Source of the DNA: Owenia fusiformis
Taxonomy: Eukaryota; Annelida; Polychaeta; Sabellida; Oweniidae
Length of the DNA stretch: 64,000 nt
Direction of reading: 5' to 3'
Assembly (NCBI GenBank): GCA_903813345.2
Contig: CAIIXF020000006.1
Location: 17,426,348 to 17,490,347 of the forward strand
Shown here: piece after piece, positions 39,070 to 50,231 of the stretch
Layout: every line of letters begins with the position of its first letter
Position numbering within the stretch: the stretch's first letter is position 1
Notes under the pieces: generated by a model
The model's input: the letters and a program-made list of their open reading frames with translations, nothing else
Told to the model about the DNA's origin: nothing
Database searches by the model: none
Made by a program: the position numbers and the translations under genes

Positions 39070-39262
39070 GTTTTGTGTTGGCGATAAATTTTATTTGTGT
39101 GACAATAAAATATTATGTGAATATGACTATGAGGAACGGATGGTATTCGCCAGTATGTCATATAACTATAATGCCTTGGCCCAGATTAAGAGGCAAGCCC
39201 AGTGTCTGAGTGATGATATGTCTAGTGGATATGGGAGTCCTAGTCCAGGATCGTTAACATAG
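39070..39262 (+). CDS. LMO: LMO exon 4: end of LIM2 and C-terminal tail
   Basis: Final coding exon. After TTTCCAG, G completes the Arg codon, then FCVGDKFYLCDNKILCEYDY. That carries the last LIM2 ligands (CEYD), completing the second zinc module begun by CQQC in exon 3. A 38-residue tail follows, MVFASMSYNYNALAQIKRQA and a Ser/Gly/Pro-rich end SGYGSPSPGSLT, then TAG. Vertebrate LMO1 and LMO3 stop soon after LIM2, so this tail is longer than theirs. With exons 1-4 the protein is about 249 aa; without exon 1 it is about 175 aa. Confidence 0.95.
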
Positions 39263-40574
39263 AGGGAGCCAAATGTAATTCTAGTTCTTGTGCCCTTTTA
39301 AAGATGGCAGTGCAATAGGATCCAGCAGACGACATTGACAGAGCCTGGGTCATTGGATGAAAGAGAAAGCTGCCAAGAAGTCAACATCTGCAACAATATA
39401 TGTCCAGTTCATTGAGTGTAGATAAGTTGTATTAAATGCCCGTAAAGCACAGATGTGTTCAAATGGCCATTTAACACACACAGATGCAGTAAAGATTCAT
39501 CCAATCATACAGATGTGCACATTTTTTATCTTTAACTGCATGAGTGAACAGTTGATTTTAGCTAAGTGCAACTTTAATCACTTCATGTAACATGTGTATG
39601 AAAAAAAACAGAGATTCTGTGAAACTTAAGATAATACTTATCTGCTAGTACTATTATTATACACAGGTGTCCATATGATTATTACAATGTACAATGCCGT
39701 CATTGTTGTTTTCAAATCTTGGTTACGACTCTGTGATACATATGATTTATTAAGAAATATAAATTGATCTCTATAGTTCATGTCTGAAGCTGTGAACTGA
39801 AATTAGATTCATGAACATGGCTGAAAATAGGTACAGAAAAATGTAGACTCATCTTTGTTAGTTAAGAGAGCAACAACTGTTACTTAAATCAAACACCTGA
39901 GTTATTAACAACATGGAAAAAGTGCCATAATTGGCTTAAGTGTTAACAAATATTCAAACCTCTTGCTAGATATATGAATCAAGACCCTTGGAACTGAATG
40001 TGTTTCTTATGCAGCTTCAGAGAATTGTGAGAAAGTCAGATTTTACTTTTATTGTACATGTGTAATGTACATAATACTATATCACCTTGAACATATGCCT
40101 ACATTGTCTAATGTATTGTACTGTACTAAATATGCCTTTGTCATATGTATAGTACTGTTCTAAATAAGTATTTATCCGACGCATGTACGTCTGTAGCCAG
40201 GGGGTGGGGATTCAGGGGTGGGGATTCAGGGGATTTGAGCCCCCATGGACAAAAAATCTTTCAAAATCAAGCAGTTTTTCAATACCAGTATTGAAATTCA
40301 AAATTATTCAAAATTATCAATATTGAGTCCCCCTTGAATTTTTAAAAACTACCTCCCCCCTCGGCAAATGCTATGTTATATATGTAGACTACACTCAAGG
40401 TGGTGTAGAAAAAAACAGTTGTGGTATTTGTACATTGTAAGGTGATTGTTATTAAATTATGTGCATATTGGAAGTCCTATATGACAGATTATATATATTT
40501 ATATTTTTAATATTCATTATTTAAATAAATGTATGAGAACTCAGATAAGTAAATAAGCAGTAATATGAAATAAA
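39263..40574 (+). other. Probable LMO 3' untranslated region
   Basis: No further exon is visible after the stop. AATAAA signals lie at 40524-40529 and 40569-40574, with another at about 41870. Which is used is unknown. A family A repeat (40190-40375) lies inside if the transcript extends that far. Confidence 0.4.
40190..40375. repeat. Dispersed repeat family A relative
   Basis: Opens CGTCTGTAGCCAGGGGGTG with a tandem of GGGGATTCAG, has the core TCAAGCAGTTTTTCAA shared with 8460, and closes with ACTACCTCCCCCCTCGGC. Confidence 0.55.
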
Positions 40575-42523
40575 TACTGTTGCCAATACAGTCTGATACA
40601 CAGATACACAAAGATATATGGCTGATTGTCATACAAACTTTCATGCATCTGTTGACACTGTGAGCTAGCCTGACTAAATGTTTTTAAAATAAGAAAAATC
40701 ATTCTGTATTTTTGATCACTAAGTTCTTCAAAAGGTAATGTTGTATTTTTAACATTTTTAAATGGTGAAGAGTTGTATTTAACTTAAATTGGATATAAAG
40801 CACAGACAATATGATAAAAATGTTCATGAATAAGAAAACAGAATTGTGTGATATGGCAAACCTAGATGAAAATACAGTCACATGTACACATTGACGTTTG
40901 AGCTAAGCCATAGAAATGTAATTCATGTAATTGGTAATTGATTTTGATATTTATTTTACTCCAACCTGGCATCTGAAATTATCAACCTGCAAATATCTTT
41001 TCATTTAAAAAGAGATTATAAATTATTAGGAAACTAGATAAGTTTAAATATTCAGAGATAAAGATCTAAGTTGTAATGTATTCACTATGAGACTGATTTA
41101 GTAGCAAATAGACTCTATTGAAATTTATAGTCTAGTGGCTATACCTTTATGTGAGAACCTTTGCCATACATCTCCTCTTTTATCACATATAGTCAGGACC
41201 AGTGGCTCACTACTAGACATTTTTGTTTTACGATTCCAAAATCAATTATTACAAACATGGATATTATGACATCATAGTAAGAGTACAATTAATAGACTTG
41301 AGTTTTAAGTAAAAGTAAACAAAGCTTCTTGCAATGAGCTCTCAGGATCTTCAGGGAAATTTTCTGCCTCTACTCTGACACTTCGTTTTCTTTGGTCGAT
41401 TCATATGCTGCATAGGTTCATTAACAAAACATCCTGACAGTAAAACACACATGTTCTTGCCAAGTTTACTAAAAATTATTCCATGACAGTGACCTTTTGT
41501 ACTCAAAACAAATACACTGTAGGTATTTTAAGTTTGTCTACTGCAGCATTCAGGCTTTGGGAAAATGAATATGATGATTTGATGATTATGCATGTGTTTG
41601 GAAAGTACAGTTGCATCTCAGTATGCACTGTAAAACCGCACACTTAAACACTGACACATATAATATTTTACATATCGATCAGATCAGATTATTTCTTTTG
41701 CTTTTAATCATATTGTCATGGCAATTTGTCACATGACCACATATTCAGGAGTACTGCGAATCAATGGAAGTTATGATCTATAATTTATATTATTATTATA
41801 AGTATAAAGAACACAAAAATGATGTACAGTTAAATATTGTAAAATTTATTGAAATATTTGTATAAAATAAATCTATTGTATAAGTATAATTTGTATTTTG
41901 TATATTCATTGTACTTCATGGTCAAGGCCATAGCTAAAAATATGGTAATTGATTCAAAAAATTTGATACCCCAAAGTGTTTTGGGGGAAAATCTGTTTCA
42001 TATGAGTAGTAAAAGCTGACATGTATATTTAAAAGTTGATATCTTTTGTTGCCTGCTAGGATTTCAGAAAATTATGTTTGGGAAAAAGTAAAACACTATT
42101 ACCAAATTCTAAACCTCCATTGAACATCTATCTAAACAATGTGAAATTCAAGTAGCTTAATTGCACAATCATTTTGTCAAAAATCATTTTGAATAAAATA
42201 TTCATAACCCCCCCAACCAACAAAAAAATTTGTTGAAAAGCTAGTAACAAATCATAGTTTGAAAATATTTCCTGAGGTGTACCCCGTCCACCCGTTTTTG
42301 GTGCTAGCTTCTCTCGCAGTGATGCAAACCCAAAAGATTACAATGCCCTTGATAATTGCTGGTTACTCACTTGTAACCATCACTATGACATGTTCAAATG
42401 ATGCTTGTATCATTTTGTTTTGTTTTGATGCATCAAAGTGGCATACATGTATATATTTTACCATTTTATTGTCATACATTTCTTGCCAATGTAAAGATGG
42501 CAGTCAAGTTGTTAGTCTATTTA
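40575..42523. other. Intergenic, no gene seen
   Basis: AT-rich, unstructured. A 111-codon open frame (42259-42594) starts in unique sequence and ends inside the element at 42532, with no recognisable domain. A - strand frame at 40699-40881 likewise has none. Confidence 0.5.
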
Positions 42524-42531
42524 GAAGATGT

Positions 42532-42836
42532 CAAGGAGGATTGGCTCCCAGAGTGCAACATCGATATTCTGTCCCATATATGGAAATGTCGTGATTCAAA
42601 ATTTGAATTCAAACAGCCACCATTTTGTTCACTTCAGCATTTGAATCGTGAATTTTGGTCTTATTCCTAAATGAAAAATTCCAAAACTCACAAGAAATGA
42701 TCGATATATTGGTTCGAATTTTTTGGACTGTTTATTTTAAATTTATCTTCGGTAATAATTTCAGAAAATAACGACATTTCGACGTTTTCATTGTTGGAAA
42801 ATATCGATAGCCGATCCTGGGAGCCAATCCTCCTTG
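42532..42836. mobile_element. 305-bp hAT-like non-autonomous element
   Basis: Exact 20-bp terminal inverted repeats, CAAGGAGGATTGGCTCCCAG, are present at both ends. Both sides are flanked by the 8-bp direct repeat GAAGATGT (42524-42531 and 42837-42844). An 8-bp target duplication with CA..TG ends is the hAT superfamily signature. Subterminal ATCGATATT / AATATCGAT words are also inverted. There is no coding capacity. Confidence 0.9.
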
Positions 42837-42844
42837 GAAGATGT

Positions 42845-43334
42845 GAAAAATAATTAAAATATTATCAATAGACAGACCATTTGACTGTACTGACATCTTT
42901 TTATGAACACTCTTTCTATTTTAAAATATTGAACAAAAAAGGAACAGCATTAAAGTTTTTAAGAGATGATTTTAATTTTGATAATGTGAATTTTCCACAT
43001 TTGGATACCAATATTCCATTGAATCCAGTATATGTTTTTTGTTGTTGTATCCTAGCTTATTAGATATAACAGGGCATGCCAAAAATATTTAGATTTTAGA
43101 CATAATGTAGTAAACTCTTAGGCCAAAGAAGGCCAAACAAGAATAAAACTTAAGAAACACTTTGTAGGCTTTGGATGTAATTGTTAGATTTTTTAAAATT
43201 TGCACCAGACTCACACTATTTTCACAAGGCACATTTTAAGGTGGATTCGGATATGGCACTAATGGTTGAGAAATATGGATCAAAATCAGCCATAGTATTC
43301 TCCTTAAGACCAGTGTGAAATATTGTGTTTGATG
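42845..43334. other. Intergenic, no gene seen
   Basis: AT-rich, unstructured. The 42881-43063 frame has no recognisable features. Confidence 0.5.
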
Positions 43335-43339
43335 GAATA

Positions 43340-45096
43340 CAGGGCCGTCAGATGGGGGGGGGGGGGTGCGATGGGTGCGACCGCACCCCCCTTTGTCACC
43401 CCACAAAAAAAATTTGAAAAAAATGTTTTTTTTGAAAAATATTTTTTTTGTAATTTTTTTTTCATTGACTCATACACTTTGAAAGTACCCAGAAAGCACC
43501 AAATAGCATCTTAAAATTGTAAAATTTTCTAGGGGTATTGGCCACCCCTCACACCCCCCACAAAACAATGGAAAGTTCTAAATTTATTTTAGTGTTTTGT
43601 CTCAGACACTTTTAAAGTGCCCAGACATCATCAAATAGCTCCTTGATATAGTTAGTGTTTCTGGGGGACTTGCTCCCCCTCTTGCATCTTGCACTTGCAT
43701 AGCCCCCCCACTCTGGCGCCCCCCCCCCTCTGGCGCCCCCCCCCCTTGACCCCCCCCCCCAAAAAAATTGTGATTTTCTCAAATTCTTTAATTGACTCAT
43801 ACACTTTGAAAGTGCCCAGAAAGCACCAAAAAGCGTCGTAAAATTGTAACATTTTCTAGGGGGAGTGGGCCACCCCTCACACCCCAAACAAAACAATGGA
43901 AAGTTCTAAATTTATTTTAGTGTTTTGTCTCAGACACTTTTAAATTGCCCAGACATCATCAAATAGCTCCTTGATAAAGTTAATGATTCTGGAAGACTAA
44001 CACTTACTCGTCCTCTGGCATCCCCACTCCACCTCCCCCTCTGGCAGCCCCCCCCCTTAACACCCCAAAAAAAAATTTCAAATTTTTTATTGACTCATAC
44101 CCTTTGAAAGTGCCCAGAAAGCACCAAATAGCATCTTAAAATTGTAAAATTTTCTTGGGAAATAGGCACTTTTAGGCACAGACACTTTTAAAGTGCCCAA
44201 ACTTCATCGATTAGCACCTTGATATTGTAAATTTTGATATGGGGGACAAACACTTGCTCCCCCTCTGGCACCCCAGCCCCACCTCCCCCTCTGGCACCCC
44301 TCCCCCCTTTGACACCCCCAAAATTTAAAAAAAATTTTGATTGTTTTTCAATGTTTTTATTGACTAATACACTTTAAAAGTGCCCAGAAGTACCAAATAT
44401 CATCTTTAAATTGTAAAATTTTCTAGGAGAGTTAGCCACCCCTCACATCCCCCACAAAACAAAAGAAAATATTCTGAATTTCATGTATTGTCTCAGACAT
44501 TTTTTAAGTGCCCAGACATCATCAAATAGCACCTTGATATGGTCAATGTTTCTGGGGGACAACCCCTTGCGCCCCTACTGGCACCCCACCCCACTTCACC
44601 CTCTCATCCTCTTTGACACCCCTAAAAGAATTTGAAAAAAAATTCACATTTTTCTTATTGACTCATAACGCACAGGCGTACCAGATGGTTGCAAATTCGC
44701 TCCAAATACAACCAAATTTCAAAATTTCCCTGGGGGGAGAACCCCCAGACCCCCTAGGCCCTGAATGCTCAGTTTTTTATTCACTCAACTCTTATTCCCG
44801 TGGTGGTGGCGTACTACTTAGAAACTTACACATTGAAAGTGCCCAGAAAGCACCAAATAGCATCTCAAAACTGTAAAATTTTCTAGGGGGGAGTGGACCA
44901 CTCCTCATACCCCCCACAAAACAATTGGAACGTTTGGAAGTTGCATTTGTTAATTCCAAACCAATATAGGGAGTAACTGACCCCCCCCCCTCTGTCTTAC
45001 GCGATTTGATTACGCGGCAAAAAAATGACAATTTTATATTCTCTTTAGTAAGCTAAAAACCGCACCCCCCTTGGAGAAAAGTGTCTTACGGGCCTG
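43340..45096. mobile_element. 1.76 kb C-rich higher-order repeat element (family A, large form)
   Basis: The ends CAGGGCCGTCAG and CTTACGGGCCTG are imperfect inverted repeats, flanked on both sides by GAATA (43335-43339 and 45097-45101). Inside, a unit of about 300 bp recurs five or six times, starting near 43464, 43791, 44089, 44359, 44656 (disrupted) and 44829. Each unit holds two related half-units: ACTTTGAAAGTGCCCAGAAA..CACCAAATAGCATC and ACTTTTAAAGTGCCCAGACA..ATCAAATAGC. They are separated by CACCCCTCACACCCCCCAC and GCTCCCCCTCTGGCACCCC linkers. Open frames such as 43612-43896 (-) result from the composition. A GCACAGGCGTACCA word at 44680 is shared with the element at 51545. Confidence 0.75.
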
Positions 45097-45517
45097 GAAT
45101 ATGGTTACTCGAGTCTCTAGCCAATTCTTGACTAAAGAGTTGATGCAACGGTTACGTCCGCCATTTGTGATAACAAATTCTGACGTTGCCGTTAACAGGA
45201 TGTCCCGGTGTACGTGTGAATCCTGATACTAATAAAACTAATTCCATACGATTTGTTTTGGAGCTATGTACTACTAAAATTGTGTCAATACAATTTAGCA
45301 TACAAAAGAAATAATCAAAACGGCAATTCAATATTTTAGATTCGATCAACATGAAATGCCCAATGAGGAGCCGTCATAGACATGAAACCCTCTGCTGATG
45401 TATGATTGTTTGTTCGATACCTGTTTTATATTCTTTTAAGTAAAAATGAAAATAGATACAAAACAAACTTAAAGGTAAAATTAGATCTATAGGGGGTGAC
45501 AAGAGTGCAAGCAACAT

Positions 45518-46039
45518 CACTGTTCTACAACTAGTTACTTTGACGGAACGTCAATGTAACAAAATGGATGAACTTCATGGATACGAATTTTTCGTTTTCT
45601 TGATTTAAACTTACGTATAAGTCATGTTGCGGATTATCATTTGGCGCAACGTTACACAATATAGTCTCGCTTTTAAAAATGCTCTCGGTTTGGAATTTGA
45701 TTTTTAAACAAAGCTGTAATTCATGCATTTAGACCATCGCTTTTGTTACATTGACGCAAGTCGTCAAAGTAACATACATTGGTAATATAACGGACTTTCT
45801 CCAATGTAACAAAAGCGAGGGGCTAAAGATATGAATTGCAACTTCATTTACAAAACAAATTCCAAATCGAAGAAACTTAAAACTAGATTAATTATATTTT
45901 TGAGCTTCGTGCAAAATTATAATCTGCAACTTGACTTATAAGTAGATTTAAATCGAGAAAATAAAAAAACTCGTTACCAGGAAGTTCATCCATTTTGTTA
46001 CATTGACGTTCCGTCAAAGTAACTAGTTGTGGAACAGTG
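45518..46039. mobile_element. 522-bp foldback element with 5-bp target duplication
   Basis: The ends CACTGTTCTACAACTAG and its inverse begin long inverted arms (at least 60 bp with one mismatch, weaker pairing to about 150 bp). The flanks are AACAT on both sides (45513-45517 and 46040-46044). The word ATGTAACAAAA, with TTACATTGACG, recurs in both arms and in the middle. CAC ends with a 5-bp duplication recall Transib-type elements, but the rest of the terminus does not match their consensus well, so the superfamily is left open. Confidence 0.88.
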
Positions 46040-46064
46040 AACATGTAAAATTGACAAATTTTTC

Positions 46065-46685
46065 CTTACAATATATGAACATGAATTATATGCAAATACA
46101 TTATATTTTTTTCTTAAAAGGTGATATAGCTGTGGGCATAGAATTACTATTGTAAGTCTCCCACAAATGTGGATGTTCATATTCAGAAATATTATCTCAG
46201 ATCTTGAATGATACAAAAGTTACGGAAGATAATGTAAGTATCCCCTATAGCCTATAAAATAGGGGGTGTTTTAGGGGGTGAATCAATTATTTCTCATCAA
46301 AATTAATTTTAATGTTATTAGAACTTCATTCTGTTTCATCAATGCTGGTCTAGAAATGAAAATAAAATATTAATATACACATGTAAAGAAGTGGAAAAAT
46401 AAAAAAAAAGTATACGTAGATGATTGTATATCTGAAAATAATATGAAACCAAATTATATGCAAATACATTTTATTTTTTCTTAAAAAGTGATAAAGCTTT
46501 GTGCATAGGATTACTACAGTCTCCCAGAAATATAGGTGTACATATTCAGAAATATTTTCAAGCCCAAATCTTGAATGAAACAAAAGTTACGGAAGATAAC
46601 GTAAGTAACCCCTTTAAATAGGGGGCATTTGAGGGGGTTAATCAACTATTTCTTTTTAATTTTTAATTTTTACATATTTGAAATA
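46065..46685 (+). repeat. Direct duplication of a 250-bp block
   Basis: 46065-46310 and 46430-46685 share AATTATATGCAAATACATT, AGTCTCCCA, CATATTCAGAAATATT, then CTTGAATGA, ACAAAAGTTACGGAAGATAA and an AGGGGGTGTTTTAGGGGGT-like end. The foldback element at 45518 sits just upstream, next to a partial third match (CTATAGGGGGTG at about 45489). Confidence 0.8.
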
Positions 46686-46914
46686 ATATCAATTCATAAT
46701 TTAATCTACCATTGATCAATGTACTTCCATTAAAGATGTCCTTATGTTTTAGTAATGAATATTAATTAATTTTTAATTTGTCATTGATTTTTGTCATTAT
46801 TGATTCATCCGTCGTAATTTCTAGTCATCCTGATGGACAAATGGTTTTCACCTTATTAACATTGTTCAGTTGGATACATTGACATTTTGTAGTTCCAGAT
46901 TGTGTTCATTTTTT

Positions 46915-47455
46915 TCAGGAAAGAAAGAAGAGACTGTGTATGGAAAGCTCCTGTTGTTAGTTAGTTGTAAAACATGATATCTTGGACACTTGCTCAAAAG
47001 ACACTAGTATTAGAAAAATACGAATGGAAAACGCGAATGGAAAATCGTTATATCTTGGAAAATACTAATTCAATGGCCTTCAGGCCTCAATAGCATACTT
47101 TAACATGTAAAAATTGCTCCAAAAAATTCCCAAGATGGATTTCATTGAAAATATCCAATACTTTTTGATTTTGAATCTTAAAACATGTTTGTAAATAATA
47201 ATGAAGGAAAATATGATATTTATTTGATATATTTAGTGAATTTGAAGTTTTAAATCAGCAATATTCACACACAAACCAGATGTGAAGAACTGCCATCTAT
47301 ACGAGTCCTGGCTCTCATTATTTTCATTTTTTCAGGAAAGTGTGTATGTATAGCTCCTGTGTAGATGCATGGTTAGTTGTAAAACACGATGCCTTGGACA
47401 CATGCTCAAAAGACAGTTGTACTAAGAAAATACGAAAAACGCAGTTGGAGGTGAC
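46915..47455 (+). repeat. Direct duplication, about 130 bp, twice
   Basis: 46915-47045 and 47328-47455 share TTTTTTCAGGAAAG, GTATG.A.AGCTCCTGT, TTAGTTGTAAAACA and CACTTGCTCAAAAGACA followed by AAAATACGAA. Each copy starts with a splice-acceptor-like pyrimidine tract plus CAG, but no open frame of interest follows. Confidence 0.75.
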
Positions 47456-48361
47456 TGCCACTGCAATAAAACTGAATAACTTTCTAACCACACCTTTGAT
47501 CTGGTGAGGAAGAATTATTTTTGACTCAGATCATTCCTTGTCATGTCTATTTTCTAAAACATCTCCACAGTGCATACTTTATTTCACCAGATCTGATTCT
47601 CCCTTTAACAGACATCTTGTTTTTGTTTTATAATCCTAAGATCAAGCTAAAAGCAATTTCAAATCAATTAATGAATATAACAGTGCTTTTGTTTTCATAA
47701 TTGTGAGATAAGTACATTCTGACAATCCGTATCCAACCACTTAATATGTTTGACAGGAACCCTGACTTTGTTTCATGAAGTATTATCTGAAATCAATTTC
47801 AAAGGATTTGAAGATCTAACAAATTAGTCTAAATTGATTACCAATGGAACCTTTTTAGCTGAAAATTATCAGGATGTTTGCATTTATGTCAAATCATCTC
47901 TAATGCTTTTAACATTAGCCTATATACAATATCTTATGTTTTAAATACTAAGTCAATGTCACTTTGCTAAGGTGAGTGACTTTTATCAAGTTCATATTTA
48001 AAGGTACAATCTGTTTTAAGCGACAGAGACGAAAAATAAATATTTTGGATAGGAATATTTGTAATCTCAGATGCATTCAAACCTCTTACCAGACTTTTCG
48101 TTAAGTTCGATTTTTGAATTTAGCAACAATTTACACCAATGCATATCACACATCCTAACTTTTGACATTTTCAACTTTTATTACCAATTTTTAAAAAAGA
48201 AATAATTTATAATACTAATATGGATCATAATATGCCACAATAACACAATATTAATTAAGTCTCATGAAATTTTCTGATAGTTCCGATACGGGATTTTGGG
48301 TGATACGGTGTCAGAGTAAATATAGTCTCCCTGAATATATGACCCGGGGTGGGGGGACATG
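47456..48361. other. Intergenic, no gene seen
   Basis: AT-rich, without structure I can name. Confidence 0.5.
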
Positions 48362-48399
48362 CACCCTAGGACACCAGGTCCACCTGGTGTCCTCGGGTG
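48362..48399. repeat. 18-bp palindrome, 2-bp loop
   Basis: CACCCTAGGACACCAGGT at 48362-48379 pairs with ACCTGGTGTCCTCGGGTG at 48382-48399 with one mismatch. It is GC-rich in an AT-rich setting and would form a strong hairpin. It is preceded by a G run (CCGGGGTGGGGGG). Confidence 0.9.
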
Positions 48400-48644
48400 T
48401 ATGGTCTTAACCGGACCATATTTTTTGTATTGGTAAACAATATAACCCAGGACTATATATACTGACGGACTATAAATACGTTGAATAGTGAACGAATGGA
48501 TTGTCTGGCTAGATTTTGGTCCTATCTGTTATCTTTTTTTAAATATATAGATGTCGTACTATAGTAGTACTTTAATATGTAGTTATTTATATGTAGTTAT
48601 AAGATATCTTATCAATGAATTAAAAAATGCTGCTTGCATCCAAT

Positions 48645-48720
48645 CACCGTTAGTATAGTGGTTAGAAAAGTCGTCTGGTTGTTGCCTAGGTGTGGATCGA
48701 CTCTTACTCTATCCCCGGGC
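48645..48720 (+). pseudogene. tRNA-derived relic (tRNA-Asp-like) or SINE head
   Basis: CACCGTTAGTATAGTGGTTA closely resembles the D-arm region of tRNA-Asp, and TAGTATAGTGG fits the pol III A box (TRGYNNARNNG) exactly. GGATCGACTCT at 48694-48704 matches the B box GGTTCGANTCC at 9 of 11 positions, with spacing like a tRNA. The acceptor, anticodon and T stems do not pair well, so it is not a functional tRNA. A T run follows at 48731. It may be the head of a SINE. Confidence 0.6.
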
Positions 48721-48838
48721 TCTATCCTGTTTTTTTCTTTACCATATTCTGCATAAAATGAAACTTACTAAAATGCATTAGCATATTCGTTTTCTCGTTT
48801 TCATCAGATACTTTTTAATATTAATGCACGTATATGAG

Positions 48839-48966
48839 ACTATAATTTCTAGTTAATTCTGTCCCTGAGACAACTTATTCTTAATTTTCTAGATGTACAT
48901 GTCCAAGCGGACTATATTTTCTGGTTGCCTCTGTCCCTGAGACAACTTATCCTTATTTTTCTGGTT
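48839..48966. repeat. Two-copy 60-bp direct repeat
   Basis: ACTATAATTTCTAGTTAATT and ACTATATTTTCTGGTTGCCT each precede CTGTCCCTGAGACAACTTAT and a TTTTCT end. Confidence 0.8.
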
Positions 48967-49329
48967 ATATACACAGGCTGGTATCGAAAGATTTGTCCGC
49001 TGTGACGGAGCATGTTATTGTTAATAAAAACACTAACAATACTTCACAGTTTATTTTTTAGCTCATATGTTTCGTTATATCAAAGAAAATTACTTCATGC
49101 AATGGACAGATAGTATTTCGCGGCTATTTCGCTTATTTCACTAAGTACACTATTATGTCATCTTGGTCAACATTTTACAAAACACGAAATGCAATGAAGT
49201 CATAGGTAATAATAAATTTCACCAATCCCGGAGATTAAATTGACAATTTCGCGATGATTAATTTTCGCGATTTTACCACAATCGCGAAAAGCGCGAAACT
49301 AAATTGCACGCGAAAGTACAGTAGTTGGA

Positions 49330-49543
49330 AAAGTCGAACTGTAAGTACCAAGACACTTACGGTCACCTGGTATCAGCTCAATCTTACTTTGGATTCGCAA
49401 TAATCGAGTGCTTATAATGGACTGACAAAAACATATTTTATCTTGGAAGACAGTACAAATTTTACTGGTAAAATAAATTAATAAGCATTACATTTTGTTA
49501 CCAAAAGCTATAGAAGAAAAAATAAGGTAATAAAGTGAGTAAT
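49330..49543 (+). promoter_or_regulatory. Upstream region of lectin gene 1, conserved in copy 2
   Basis: TATCAGCTCAATCTTACTTT, GGATTCGCAATAATCGAGTG, and AGAAAAAATAAGGTAA just before the ATG are matched at 59040-59236 before the second lectin gene. The region presumably holds the 5'UTR and proximal promoter, duplicated with the gene. No clear TATA box or initiator is visible. Confidence 0.5.
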
Positions 49544-49994
49544 ATGTGTTCAACTTTTACAGAAATCTGTTTTTCTGCTCTATTTTCTGTTTGTTTCTGT
49601 GGGAGCATAGATCAAGTATATTATGAAAGAAACCCAGGTCAAATCTATCACCACGATGGCAATGGAGTGGGCCTGATCGCGAGTATATCAAAAAATTCAA
49701 AAATGCGGTGTCTAGTGGAATGTGCAAATGAACCACAATGTTTGAACGTTAACTTCAAAAAAGGTGAAACATGTGAGATGTTTGGATTGGCAGATGGCGG
49801 GTGGTACGAACATAATGATGCATTTGACTCTTATTTTGCAATAAGTAGGGCAATAGTCCCAATAACTTCTCAGCTATCAACAACGACTACTCCTACCACA
49901 GAACCACCAACTACGACTGTAGGCCCAACTATGATGGCTTCAACTACTGAACCTCAAACAACTGCTACTACAACGAAGCCACCAAGTACTGCAG
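49544..49994 (+). CDS. Lectin gene 1 exon 1: signal peptide, PAN-like domain, Thr-rich linker
   Basis: First exon of a secreted multi-domain lectin. The ATG at 49544 was chosen because it aligns with the only ATG of the paralogue at 59237; the frame is also open from a GTG at 49535. Residues 1-20 or so (ending SVCFCGS) are a hydrophobic signal peptide. Residues about 20-95 are PAN/apple-like: VYYERNPGQIYHHDGNGVGL, then CLVECANEPQCLNVNFKKGE with the CxxxC.....C spacing and CEMFGLADGGWYEH. From about residue 108 a Thr/Pro-rich mucin-like linker runs to the exon end. It is 150 codons plus one base, donor GCAG|GTAATG (phase 1), matching exon 2. The PAN call is by cysteine pattern; ligands are unknown. 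It is nearly the same as 59237-59624 apart from the linker. Confidence 0.8.
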
Positions 49995-50231
49995 GTAATG
50001 CTATACTTTAACCATGGGAGTAATTCTATATTAATATATTAGGTATGACATTTTGGCAAAATATGAGTAAAATAAAGAATTGTACCTAAATTATAGAAAT
50101 TACGAGAAATTCTGCAATTTGAAAAGCTGTTTTTCGAGGTAATGCGTCAATTTTTTATTTCATGACGTCCATTGTTTGATTTGAAATATCGCACACATAA
50201 AGAGAAAAGTTCAAATTTCATATACCCTAAT
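49995..50231 (+). other. Start of lectin gene 1 intron 1
   Basis: The intron runs 49995-55888 (5,894 bp). This first part is AT-rich unique sequence with no features I can name; the remainder is annotated element by element. Confidence 0.6.

Noticed and set aside
42259-42670. Overlapping open frames of 111 and 90 codons
   Set aside because: They run into the hAT-like element at 42532 and have no domain, splice context or conserved start.
43612-43896. 94-codon Gly-rich frame on the - strand
   Set aside because: It is the C-run linkers of the 43340 array translated as GGG; not conserved between array units.
48645-48720. Functional tRNA gene
   Set aside because: The D-arm matches, but the acceptor, anticodon and T stems do not pair.
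49535-49543. GTG at 49535 as lectin start
   Set aside because: Animal genes rarely start with GTG, and the paralogue starts at the ATG aligned with 49544.
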